DNA of 62,000 nucleotides from Cryptomeria japonica (taxonomy: Eukaryota > Streptophyta > Pinopsida > Cupressales > Cupressaceae): NCBI RefSeq assembly GCF_030272615.1, contig NC_081412.1:666732352-666794351 (forward strand), in the 5' to 3' direction. Below, piece by piece: positions 12,304-23,284 of the stretch; position 1 is the stretch's first letter, and each line of letters begins with the position of its first letter. A program made the translations under genes and the position numbers. The notes under the pieces were generated by a model. That model was not told the origin of the DNA, did no database searches, and saw only the letters and a program-made list of their open reading frames with translations.

Positions 12304-12329
12304 GAGCTAGGGCATTGATGCCCTAGCTC
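12304..12329 (+). repeat. Perfect 12-bp inverted repeat in the LINE 5' UTR
   Basis: GAGCTAGGGCAT and its exact reverse complement flank a 2-bp TG spacer. In RNA this would form a tight hairpin about 300 bases before ORF1. Confidence 0.9.
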
Positions 12330-12621
12330 ATGGACGGTCTCTGTCTTCTTATGCATTAGGGGAAGGGCATTGAGTTTTCTTGCAGGGAGGGGAGGATTTG
12401 TTTTCTTAGTGGCTGGTGTTGGTGGCGGTGCGGTGGCCTGTGGGTGGAGGGTTTGAGCTGAGCGCGGCAGGGGCTCAGGTTTTCCTGTTATTTCATGGAC
12501 TGCATGTGGGGTAAGGGGGGCTTTGGTCTATTTTCGGGAGGGGTGGGTGTTTGGTGATTAGCAGGGGTGTGTGGATTCCTCATTAATCTCTCTTTGGGGT
12601 GTGATTTTACCATGTGGTGCG

Positions 12622-13740
12622 ATGTCTAGTACTAGTGGAGAGGCGTCAAGGGCATCACCTGACATGGATTTCTGTGTTGTGTTGGGTTCAAAATCCGCAT
12701 CCCAAAGTATCAAGACTTTTGATAATCTTCTTTTTGTTTCAGATTTGGGGTTTGGTAGTGTTGGCATGCCTAATGGCTTTCAGATTACGAAGATTAATGG
12801 CTATCTAGAGAGATGTAGTGAGAGGCCAAAATTGGTAATTCCTTCGAAGATGATAACTGAAGACGTTGAATACTTTTTAAAACACTCATTATACTACAAT
12901 TTTTTGGGGATGAGGGTTTCTCTGCAGTTTTTGGAGAACTGGGCTCAGAGGACTTGGGCACTAGAAGGGGAAATGGAGATTATGCTACTGGCAAACAACT
13001 ACTTCATGGTTGCATTCAATTGCATGGAGGATTGCAATAGGGTTTTTGAAGGAGGCCTGCATTTTTATAACTAGGTGGGGTTGTTCATCAAACCTTGGCA
13101 TGCAGGGTTTAATCCTTTGGAGGATCTCCTGACTAGGGTCATAGTCTGGGTTCATTTACTGTGTTTTCCAGTGCAATGTTGCAAGGAGGATGTATTGCAG
13201 ATGTTCGCTTCATTGCTTGGGAAGCCAGTTGGATCTTCAATGTAAACCTTGGGGAGAAAGGTAATGACTTTCGCTCGTATTTGTGTTAAAATTGATATTA
13301 GTAAGCCTTTTCCAGATGCTATAGATATGTGTGCAGGCTCTTATTCTTGGGTCCAACAGTTGGATTATGAGACTTTACCATTTCAGTGTTGTCTGTGGCA
13401 TGAGTATGGTCATTTGTAGCACAAGTTCCCTAGAAATAAACTAGTTTTCTGTCAACCTCAACAACCTTCCCATAACCTAGATGGGGTTGATAAAGGAAAA
13501 GTTGCCATGTCTGATGAGGTGGTGGGTGCTGATGGTTTTGTCCTAGTTAAGACAAAGAATAGGAATCAGGGACAAAAGAGGTCCTTACAGGAGAGACAGG
13601 AGGAGGATAGCTTTAACAAATTTGAAGCCTTGGATGACCTTACCCAACAGGAGGTGAACCTGGGGTTAATTCCTTTGGATCAAGGTGCATCAAGGTTGGT
13701 CCCTAATAGTGTGAATTGGGATTATACCCAAGTTCTGTAG
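12622..13740 (+). pseudogene. LINE ORF1 protein (DUF4283-type nucleic-acid binding), broken
   Basis: ORF1 of plant L1 elements encodes an RNA-binding protein with a DUF4283 core and a CCHC knuckle. The core is visible in the first open piece (YLERCSERPKL, a LANNYFMVAF strand and FEGGLHFYN). After stops near 13072, 13240 and 13417, all in one frame, the region LPFQCCLWHEYGHL is a decayed zinc knuckle. The last open piece, 13507-13740, is a hydrophilic tail. I prefer the ATG at 12622 because the frame upstream of it has only a GTG. The family is clear and the copy is not functional. Confidence 0.8.
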
Positions 13741-14059
13741 GTGGTTGGGAGTCAGCAAATGGAGATGGATCAGCTAGTAGTGGCTTAGTTGGGACCCATT
13801 TCTGGTGCTGAAGTGAAGTTGGCTGGGGGGGATGTTTCTCCTTTAACATAGAAATTGGAATCTGTTGGGGTCAAAAGTTTCAAGAGCTCCTTACATCTGG
13901 GTCTTCATTAGAAAGACATTAAAAAAGGAGCAATGGAGAAGATTTCAAAGGTTGGTAGAAAGAAGGATTTGGATAAGATAAAATTGATGGGGGAGAATTT
14001 GGTTGAAAGCAAGAAGAGATGGAAATTCCATTCCTCTTCTAGTCAATGATAGAGGTGAG

Positions 14060-15269
14060 TAGTGTTTATCCTTGCAGGAGATTTCTAAGGAGTCTTTGTA
14101 GTATTTTTGGTCCCTCTTTAGTGAGGATAATCAGGGGGAATCGAAAGAGGAGAATCAGGTTCTTTCTTGTATTCCTTTTCTAGTTACTAGGGAGATGAAT
14201 GAGCAGCTTATGGGTCCTATTTTGTTGGAAGATCTTGAGAGGATTATTTTTCACATGAGGAAAGGAAAAGATCCTGGACCGGATGGGTTTCCGATTGAGT
14301 TCTATCAAGATTTCCAGGATATTATCAAATTGGACTTATTGGAGGTGGTCCAAGAGTCCCAGAGGAATAAGAAGATGCTCTGGGCTTTGAATGTGACTTT
14401 CATTGCACTCATCCCCAAGTGTGATGGGGTTGATCGGTTAGGCCAGTTCTGCCCTATCTCTCTCTGTAATGTGACTTATAAGATCATCTCTAAGTTGATA
14501 GCAGAAAGGTTGAATAATTGTCTTGGGGATGTCATTTCTGAGGAGTGGAGTGGGTTTGTGGAGGGTCACCAAATCCTAGATGGTGTGGTCATTGCTATTG
14601 ACACCATTCATTCTATGACAGCCTCCAAGGAGAAAGCTATGTTTATTAAGATGGATATGGCAAAGGCTTATGATAGAGTCTGTTGGTCCTTTCTCCAGAA
14701 GATTCTTAGGGATTTTTGCTTCATTGATGAATGGATCCAATGGCTAATGAGTTATGTTTCATCTACCTCCTTCTATGTGATAATTAATGGAGATCATACT
14801 GAGTTATTTGGTGCATCTGGGGGTCTTCATTAGGGGGGCCCTCTCTCCCCGTACTTATTCATTCTTTTGGCTGAGTGTTTGGGGAGGTTGATTAAGCATA
14901 ATGTGGGTCTGGGTATTATTCAAGGTTGGAGTTGGGGTAATGACATGCATCCTTAGTCCCATTGGTAGTTTGTTGATTACACAACCCTGATGGGACTAGC
15001 TTAGATCAGAGATGCTATAAATCTGCATAAAGTTTTGGATGTTTATCTTGCTACTTAGGGCCGGTTGATCAATCAGGATAAATATTCCATCCTCTTCTTC
15101 AACACACTTGGAACTATTCAGAGGAGGATTGCTCATATCTTGAGATTCCAGGTCGATTCTCTTCCCTTAACTTACTTGGGTATTCCTATCTCTACTGGTA
15201 ATCCTCCCAGGGACTCGTGGTGGGGTATCTTGGATAAATTTTGCATGAAGCTTGAACATTGGACACGCA
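14060..15269 (+). pseudogene. LINE ORF2, reverse transcriptase part (5' of insertion)
   Basis: The open piece 14195-14833 carries classic LINE RT blocks: GKDPGPDGFP near 14268, FIALIPK, PISLCNVTYKIISK, then KMDMAKAYDRV near 14650. After a TAG at 14831-14833 the GGPLSPYLFILLAE block follows, and then the catalytic site, which reads FVDYTTL near 14970 instead of FADDT: the second aspartate is replaced by tyrosine. More stops occur before LPLTYLGIPI near 15165. No endonuclease domain is present upstream. The copy cannot be active. Confidence 0.9.
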
Positions 15270-15274
15270 GATGG
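15270..15274 (+). other. Target-site duplication GATGG (left copy) of element R
   Basis: The five bases before the left LTR are repeated at 23280-23284 after the right LTR, as expected for integrase-mediated insertion into the LINE. Confidence 0.93.
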
Positions 15275-16414
15275 TGTTACTACTTATCAAGTTGCCATTA
15301 GTTTTATGTTCAAAGTTATTCTATATACTCTAGTCAGTTATCTCTACCAAGATATTCAGTTGGTATGAACAGTCTAGTCAGTTATTGAAGATAGTAGTCT
15401 CAGAACGTAGTATACACCGAGCTGTCTACTGAGTATCATTCCATGACTACCGAGTAGCAAAGATGACACACCGAGTTGTTATATACTGAGTGAAATGTGT
15501 TACCAGATTCATTGAACCTAGACATACATATGAAAACATGTTACAAGATTGAGGCACATCTAACCATTATCAAATTGGAAATTGCACTTAAAGATTGTGT
15601 ATGATTTTGAGGTCATCTAACTAGTGAAATAATTTGCATGGTTATTCATTCGATAAAACATGTTTGTAAGATTGAAGCAATGAATGGATCACCATCATAA
15701 GAGATCTATTTATACAGCATGAGTTAAGAATTAAAGAGGTATGTGCATGAGTGTAAGAAGACTATTACAGAGACACAGAGGTCACCTAGAAGGTTTTCAG
15801 AGAACAGTCGAAGAACAAAGTAAACAGAAGGGCTTACCGAGTTACTATATGGGTTTCTGAGGTATGCTATAAGTAAGGTAACTTATTCTGAGCACATAGA
15901 ATCTGCTATAACATTCCAGATGTAAAGTTGCAGATATTTGTAATGATTTTATTGTAATATTTTGAAGTTGTAAGAGAAACCTTTAACAGGGTAAAATACT
16001 CTAATCAAGTCTATAAATTGTAAAGCCTCTAACCAGGTGCAACATTTAGTTTAAGTGTTGTAAAATCTTGTAGCAAGGTAGATCTAATAGATCTTGATAC
16101 TCCTAACAGGGTAAGCTATTAGAAATAGCTAAACATGTAGCTCTAATCGAGCACTCTTTATTATTGTAGTAGTGAAGTTGTGGGTGCCATCCCCACTGCA
16201 GTTTTTCTCTCTAACCAAGAGTTTCTGCGTAACCAAAATATATGTGTTATGGAGTGAATCATGTATGATTGTTATCTATTTGTTTTAGCTTTATATTATG
16301 TTACTGCACTATTCAGTTTATTCATAACAGTAAAGTTATTATTGAAGAAAAGTTTTGGAGTACTCATTCACCCCTCCCCTCTCAGTACATTAGCTTTCCA
16401 TATTGGGCCTAACA
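15275..16414 (+). repeat. 5' LTR of element R
   Basis: 1,140 bp from TGTTAC to CCTAACA, followed two bases later by the primer site. The text repeats short ACCGAG or AGTCGG words and has a TATTTATA box near 15708. The other copy is at 22141-23279. Confidence 0.93.
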
Positions 16415-16416
16415 AT

Positions 16417-16428
16417 TGGTATCAGAGC
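16417..16428 (+). other. Primer-binding site of element R
   Basis: TGGTATCAGAGC is complementary to the 3' end of the plant initiator methionine tRNA and is the standard primer site of copia elements. Confidence 0.93.
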
Positions 16429-16476
16429 TTCAATCTTGGAAAAGGGTTTAACTACCTAAAGAGAAAGATCTTATCA

Positions 16477-17829
16477 ATGGAAGGCTATAAAAAATCTTGG
16501 AGGATTGTGTATCTGCAAGAAGAGCTAGATCATGCTAATCAAGTGATTGCAGACATGCAAAGACAAATGCAAAAATCTCTGAAAGTAAGAAGAAGATTAT
16601 CTGATAATTTGCAGGACTCTCAAGAGTTAGTGGAACAAATTGACACATCATCTGAGAACAGTATATCTGAAGAGACTAAAGAAATTATTGGAGTATTGAA
16701 AGAAAAAAACAAAGCACTGGCTGATCAACTAAAAGCAATGAAAAGAGAACATGAACATTTCAGCACACAGATGACTGAAAATCTTGATGCATTGAGGACA
16801 ACCAAGGATAAAGTAAGAGATCTAGAAAGAGAGAAACAACAACTTGAAGCCTTAGTATCTGATAAGAATGATGAAATCACAAGGTTGGCTGGAATTTAAC
16901 AAAATCTGTCAGATCAACTAGGTTATGCTCATCATGAAGAAATTCTGAAGGATGATGAGAATCAAGCATTGAAACTTGAAGTATCAAGGTTAATCGACGA
17001 ACTTGAAACAGAGAAAAAATCCAAAGAAACACTGAAGAAGATTTATGAAGCATCAAAGATGTTGGAAGAGCAACTGAATACAAGAAGACCCAACAAAGGT
17101 GCAGGACTCGGTTACAAAGGAAAAGACTCTACCGAGAAGGGAATTCATACTACCGAGAGAGGAGAATCGTCAAAGCAAGCTGGAAACAAGAATAACATCA
17201 AAAGAAAGAAGCCTATTTGCAACTATTGTGGAAATCAAGGTCACACTGCCAACATGTGCCAAATCAGAAAAGGTAAGCAACTGAATGTCACTAAGTCCAA
17301 AGGTTATTGTTACAATTGCAATAAATATGGTCATACATCTAATCAATGTAGGAAAAAGTCTATTAACAATTATCAGAAGGCAAAATTCAAAGGGTTTTGT
17401 AAAAACTGCAATAGATATGGACATAGTACCGAGAAGTGTTGGCTTAAGCAAAAGAACTATATGTGGTCTGCACACCGAGCAAATGCTAGAGATTACCAAA
17501 CTCACATGCATCCTTACCAACAATATTATGTAGTACCATGGGATTACAATATAAGGATATGGTGTGAATGTTGTGGAAGATATGGACATATAAGTGCCAA
17601 CTATTTTATAAGGTTTGGAATGAACAATCGAAGATCATGGAGAAATCCTGGTATGGCATGTTTTCATTGTCACAAAGCTAGACACTTAGCTGGAGATTGC
17701 AGAGATCAACCTAGAAAAGACACTGAAGAAATAAAAGACAAATTAAAGATGATTTGGAAAAAGAAGGAAATTGTGTCAAATGAAGAAAGCACCTTACCTA
17801 CTGAGTTAGGTGCACCTATTCCAAATTAA
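16477..17829 (+). pseudogene. Element R gag-like protein: long coiled coil plus five zinc knuckles
   Basis: The frame starts at an ATG 49 bases after the primer site. Its first about 200 codons are charged and heptad-rich (ELDHANQVIADMQ, DQLKAMKREHEHF), which predicts a long coiled coil. The usual copia gag capsid domain is not recognisable. One in-frame TAA lies at 16897-16899. Then come CX2CX4HX4C knuckles: CNYCGNQGHTANMC near 17218, CYNCNKYGHTSNQC near 17309 and CKNCNRYGHSTEKC near 17398. A fourth, near 17569, has lost its last cysteine, and a fifth is CFHCHKARHLAGDC near 17659. The protein would package RNA as nucleocapsid and could dimerise through the coil. It is nearly intact. Confidence 0.85.
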
Positions 17830-18379
17830 TCGGTAAAGGTATGAAGGGACTGCATTCTCTCAAGGTTAAATCTTAACAGTTCCTATTTTATCATGTACTT
17901 AATTCAAATCTGCATAATTAAGATGTAATAGTAAGTTTGAAATTATATCAAAGTCTTTTGAAGCACTATACAGGAAAACTGTCAAGTCGGTGAATACAGG
18001 AAACCTGTCTAGTCGGTGAATGAAGGAAGTTTGGTTACTCGGTTAAAGCAAAAAAAAGGAAAGAAAGTTAAGTGGAACCGAGTACATTTAATGTTTTTGA
18101 CCTAACCTGCATAGAGCCCAATAAGGCATATGGTGTACTTAAAAGCATTTTTGCGGTCATTTACACTTAGCAAGTTTTCGAGAGAGCAGAGCAAAGCAAA
18201 TCTAAGGCGATCAAACCTCCGACAAAGCAAATTCAAGGTATTTACATCAATCTCAATGCATTGTTAATCTTTTTTACCGATTGTATCTAGTTGCCATTAT
18301 CTGCTAAGTATGAAGCGTCAGTCGTTTGAAAATCTTGAAACCCTAAGGATCCTTTGTTATCTTTTATCTGAAATCTACA

Positions 18380-21300
18380 ATGGTGCCCAAGATCCAAGAT
18401 CCCATAGTTGTCAAGAATGTAGAGAATCCCTCACTAAAATACTCTTTGACTCCCAAAGTTTCTTCTGAACCGGAGGACAAAACCACTTTTTCACTCATCC
18501 CGGACAAAGTGTTGTTAGTCGAGGATGTGAGATTCTTCACCAAATGTCATGTTGAAGAACTCGGTCATGTTGAATTCAGAGACACCTATGATGAGCTGTG
18601 TACCGATGGTAAATTGAACAACAAGTGTGAGCATATCAAGGTCAAGGGATTAACTGAAGCCCTAACCTATCCCCGTGTGTTCAAATCCTAGTGGGTCAAG
18701 TTTGTTCTGAGCAGAGTTCACGATGATTTCATGTGGCTAGAAGAGCAACCATTTAAGATTACCAAGGAAATCATTCATCTGATTACCGGTTATCCCATTT
18801 ATGATCATGCTCGAGCCCAAAAGATGATATCATAGAAGGAATTGATCAGTTTAACCGGAGTAGAATCTGATTATAGAGGATTGAAATTGAATAATGTCAT
18901 AGATGAAGAACTAAAATTTTCCATTAGAGTTATAGGTTACTGTTTCTTCCAATCGGCAAGGAAAAATAGTGTACCCTGTGCAGCAGTAGACTTAGCATAC
19001 AAAATTGTGAAAAAGGGAATGAAAATTGATCTATGTGAGGTGTTGCTGAAGAACCTGTTTGAGAATCTAAACACCATCAGGAAGCTGAAGAAAAAAAACT
19101 CAGCTAATCCATTAAAGTTTGGATCATTACTTGTATGCATGTTTTTCTATTTTGAAAAATTCTTTCCATTAGTCGGTAAAGTTGTTTGGGAACTACACCG
19201 ACCAATCACCCATCAGATTAATGACTTCATCAAGAAGTTAGGTGATAATTTCAATGATATTATGGATGACTACTTCAATAAATTTCAAGAGAAAATGCAT
19301 AACAGGTACCAGATTCCACCCCAGCTAGTGGAGAAATATAAAAATGATATATGTTTTGAAGTCGACATTGATTACTGTTATGTGAATGCTGTGGAATTGA
19401 GAACTCAATCTTTGTCACCTATGGGATACGAGATTGATTTTGAGATCACACAACAACAAATTGATGCATTTCTCTCATTACCAAGGCATGCTACCAAGCT
19501 GAGGTATGGAACCTATGAGGAAGTGAAGGAAAAGGTAAAGATGAGCATTGTAGTACCCAAAGCTACAAGAAAGGCAACAAAAATGATGAAGGCATTGTCA
19601 GAGAAATTCGGAGAAGACTCTTCCTCTACACCTATCAAAGGCACCATTGCCATCACCAAAGAGGAATCTGAAGCCCAAGAGGCGGCAATAACACTAAGCA
19701 CTGAATTGCCTAAGGGAAAAGTGTTGAAGAGAAAGAAACTGGATTCAATAAAGGCCTCACCGACTCCACCTCGAAAGCGACCTAACACTAGAGCATCTGC
19801 AGCTTCACCAAGTAAGAAAACAAAGAGTGTTACTATTCCCAAGGTAACAAAGACCTACAAGAAATCTACTCGGAGACTCATTTTGGCAAAAGAGTCTAGT
19901 GATACCGAATTAGAGGATGCAAGCAAATTTCAGATTGTCAAGAGCAAGAAGGTAAATGTACATAGTGTTGAAAATTTCTGTGCTAATCTGAAAGAATATG
20001 GAGGATTTTGATCATTCAGATATGTCAAGTATGAAATTAGAAATAATGATGAGAAGAGACAAATTGAAGAAGTTGTCATCTGCACACTTCTAAAATTCTG
20101 GTTAGCTCCATTGGAACTAGCTAAGTCACTTCCAAATGAACTTTACTTGCATATTGATAATAGATGGAAGTATGCAATGGACTTAGAGAAACAAATCAGA
20201 GAAAGAAGTCTTGTTCATCTCTTTCCTGGCATGTTAGTAGCTGAAATAAAAGAACATCTGACAACCTACAACTCAAAGTTTCTTGTCAAGCAGAGAGCTT
20301 TAAAACTGATGAATGGGCTGTATATTGAAGTTGAAAATGAGACAAAAGCAAAGTGGCAGGAAATCTTTAAAGTCAAGGATGCCGATGAGCAAGCTACAGT
20401 TGAAATTGTTGATGTCACCGAGAAAGATCCTGATGTTCCTGAGCAAGATCCAGCTGACACCATTCAAATGGATGAAGATGTCATGGATACAGAGGCACCG
20501 GAACAGGAAATGATAGAAGGCAATGCATATGCAAAACTTGTATCTAGTAAATCAGTCTTGGAACAAGTTTAGCCCTATCCACCGGTCAAGCAACCTGTCT
20601 CAACCAAAACCCCTCATGACACGGAGCAAGGCACAAAAGGTCACAAGTCTACAATAGGAGAAGGTACTAGTCAAGAATAGACATCTCAAGCACCTTCTAG
20701 CACTGAGAATGTTGCAACTAAGATACTGAGTACCGAGACACCAAAGGACTCTACAGAGGCTAAAGAAACTGATCAAAGTGTTGCCTCTATCGAGCAACCT
20801 ACCAAGGGTCATCAAGCCTCACAAGCCCTTGTCTTAGTTCCATCAGTGAAAGGTAAAGAAAAGAAGATGAAAAAGCATAGTTTTAAAGTTGATTTGTCAA
20901 AACCAATAGTGTTGCCCAATGTAGACATATCAAAATTAAAGGGGCAAGCACTCATTGATTTCGATGAACTATGCAAAGCAAAGGCCAAACAAGAGAAGCA
21001 AATGGCGATTCAAAAGAAAAATAAAGTACTTCAGAAGGTAAAGGCACTCTTAATAAATATGCTACCTGAAGCTATGGTATCAACAGATGTAGCCATCCAC
21101 ATTCAACTGGATGAACTCCTAACAAAGATAGAGACATCTGGAGTAGATGCATCATAATATTTGAGCAAGCTAAAAGACAAGGAGCTCACTGCAAAAATGA
21201 TAGAAGAGGTACATAAAGCTATAGCTATTGGCAAAGTTAAACTTGTCAAATTTATTGCTGAGTTGACTCCTCAACTCAAGCACATTCATTATTTATTTCA

Positions 21301-21742
21301 AAAACTCTACACATTTTCTTTATTCATTAAAGACATTAAGAATAAAATAGAGGCAATTGAGAAAAGAGATCATCAATCTCTCAAGCAAGTTAACCATAGA
21401 GCCAAATTCATTTCAGAATTTTTATACAAAGCTACAACAACTCATGGCTCAACAATTGGACCTAAGAAATGAAGAACACAAGATCGGGATGGACATAATG
21501 ACACTTCAGACATTATTCCTTCCCCATCTTTCATCCGTCCAAGAACAGATCAACCGAGCCACCTCCCTATCTACTACACAAGAGGGAAGCACTCTAGATG
21601 GCTTAATATCATTATTGGCTGATATTCAAGCACATAATTCTTTAATGGACAGTGTAAAGATTGCACTCTCTGTCACTCTCACTGAAGCAAGGACCAAGTA
21701 CAAATCCATTTTTGACCAGTTACCACCCCCGAATGGTATTTA
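18380..21742 (+). pseudogene. Element R second ORF, about 1,100 codons, unknown accessory protein
   Basis: One frame runs from an ATG at 18380 to about 21440, broken by stops at 18689, 18833, 20009, 20570, 20678 and 21155, then continues after one frameshift to a stop at 21740-21742. The N-terminal about 330 residues look globular (blocks PFKITKEIIHLITGYPIY and LKFGSLLVCMFFYFEKFFP) and recall the putative plant-transposon domain found in other plant retroelements; this is recall of style, not a computed match. Next comes a basic, proline- and serine-rich stretch (TPPRKRPNTRA near 19770), then an acidic D/E-P stretch near 20420-20510, and a lysine-rich helical C-terminus. No enzyme motif is seen. 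Its position after gag and before the polypurine tract is where pol would normally lie. Confidence 0.7.
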
Positions 21743-22127
21743 AGTTTTGATGTTTGTCAAAAAGGGGGAGTGATATGATATAGTATTAGAGGAGTGATAC
21801 AGTATTGGGGGAGTGTAGTATTCAAAGCATCAAAGTATCAAATCAAACAAAAGGAGTATAGTATACAGGGGGAGTATACCGAGTAGAGCAAGCAGAGTAT
21901 CCAAGAGCAGTGCACCAAGCAGTAAACAGAACAAGAAGCAAAGCACACAGAACAGATCACCAAGCATGCAAAATCAGAGTTTTGTACAGTATATCGATAA
22001 GGGGAGTATATTTGGATATATATTATTGACTATTGTATATACTGTCAGTATAGTCAAATTTTGCAAGTATATAGATTTTTGAGTTATAACTTTGAAAGTA
22101 GTTTTTGCCAAACATCTCAACTAATGT
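21743..22127 (+). other. 3' UTR of element R with repeated GGGGAG tracts
   Basis: Non-coding. The words AAAAAGGGGGAG near 21758, TGGGGGAG near 21804, CAGGGGGAG near 21869 and AAGGGGAG near 21998 repeat before the true polypurine tract, matching the arrangement before the copia LTR at 1520. Confidence 0.7.
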
Positions 22128-22140
22128 CAAAATGGGAGAT
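22128..22140 (+). other. Polypurine tract of element R
   Basis: AAAATGGGAGAT ends directly at the right LTR. One T interrupts the purine run. Confidence 0.8.
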
Positions 22141-23279
22141 TGTTACTACTTATTAAGTTGCCATTAGTTTTATGTTCAAAGTTATTCTATATACTCTAGT
22201 CGGTTATCTCTACCAAGATATTCAGTCGATATGAACAGTCCAGTCGGTTATTGAAGATAGTAGTCTCAGAACGTAGTATACATCGAGGTATCTACCGAGT
22301 ATCATTCCATGAATACCGAGCAGCAAAGATGACACACCGATTTGTTATACACTGAGTGAAATGTGTTACCAGATTCATTGAACCTGGACATACATATGAA
22401 AACATGTTACAAGATCGAGGCACATCTAACCGTTATCACATTGGAAATTGCACTTAAAGATTGTGTATGATTTTGAGGTCATATAATCAGTGAAATAATC
22501 TGTATGGTTACTCATTCGATAAAACATGTTTGTAAGATCGAAGCAATGAATGGATCACCGTCATAAGAGATCTATTTATACAGCATGAGTTAAGAATTAA
22601 AGAGGTATGTGCATGAGTGTAAGAAGACTATTACAGAGACACAGAGGTCACCTAGAAGGTTTTCAGAGAACAGTCGAAGAACAGAGTAAACAGAAGGGTT
22701 TACTGAGTTACTATATGGGTTACCGAGGTATGCTATAAGCAAGGTAACTTATTCTGAGCACATAGAATCTGCTATAACATTCCAGATGCAAAGTTGCAGA
22801 TATTTGTAATGATTTTATTGTAATATTTTGAAGTTGTAAGAGAAACCTTAACAGGGTAAAAGACTCTAATCAAGTCTATAAATTGTAAAGCCTCTAACCA
22901 GGTGCAACATTTAGTTTAAGTGTTGTAAAATCCTTTAGCAAGGTAAGTCTAACAGATCTTGATACTCCTAACAGGGTAAGCTATCAGAAATAGCTAAACA
23001 TGTAGCTCTAACCAAGCACTCTTTATTATTGCAGTAGTGAAGTTGTGGGTGCCATCCCCACCACATTTTTTCTCTCTAACCAAGAGTTTCTACGTAACCA
23101 AAATCTATGTGTTATGGAGTGAATCATGTATGATTGTTATCTATTTGTTTTAGCTTTATATTATATTACTGCACTATTCAGTTTATGCATAATAGTAAAG
23201 TTATTATTGAAGAAAAGTTTTGGAGTACTAATTCACCCCTCCTCTCTCAGTACATTACCTTTCCATATTGGGCCTAATA
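22141..23279 (+). repeat. 3' LTR of element R
   Basis: 1,139 bp, same text as the left LTR with scattered, mostly transition differences. The end reads CCTAATA, where the left copy has CCTAACA. Confidence 0.93.
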
Positions 23280-23284
23280 GATGG
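23280..23284 (+). other. Target-site duplication GATGG (right copy) of element R
   Basis: Identical to 15270-15274. Removing element R and one copy restores the LINE text. Confidence 0.93.

Larger units (their letters stand above)
12262..15274 (+). mobile_element. L1-type LINE, 5' part (split by element R)
   Basis: A G-rich 5' UTR precedes ORF1 (DUF4283 type) and ORF2 (RT). The LINE is interrupted at 15274 by the LTR element and resumes at 23285. The phase across the insertion is preserved once one GATGG copy is discounted. The apurinic endonuclease that should precede RT is missing, so the copy has a large internal deletion. The 5' end is approximate. Confidence 0.88.
15275..23279 (+). mobile_element. 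Element R: complete non-autonomous LTR retrotransposon nested in the LINE
   Basis: An 8,005-bp unit with two LTRs, an initiator-methionine-type primer site, a polypurine tract and 5-bp target duplications, all in place. It encodes a coiled-coil and zinc-knuckle gag and one further long frame, with no protease, integrase, RT or RNase H. It must have relied on enzymes in trans. LTR ends and R-U5 text match the copia LTR at 1520-2862, so copia machinery is the likely helper. The LTRs differ at about 4-5% of sites by eye, so the insertion is clearly older than element A. Confidence 0.93.

Noticed and set aside
17170-17589. 139-codon minus-strand frame
   Set aside because: Lies opposite the zinc-knuckle coding region of element R and has no domain.
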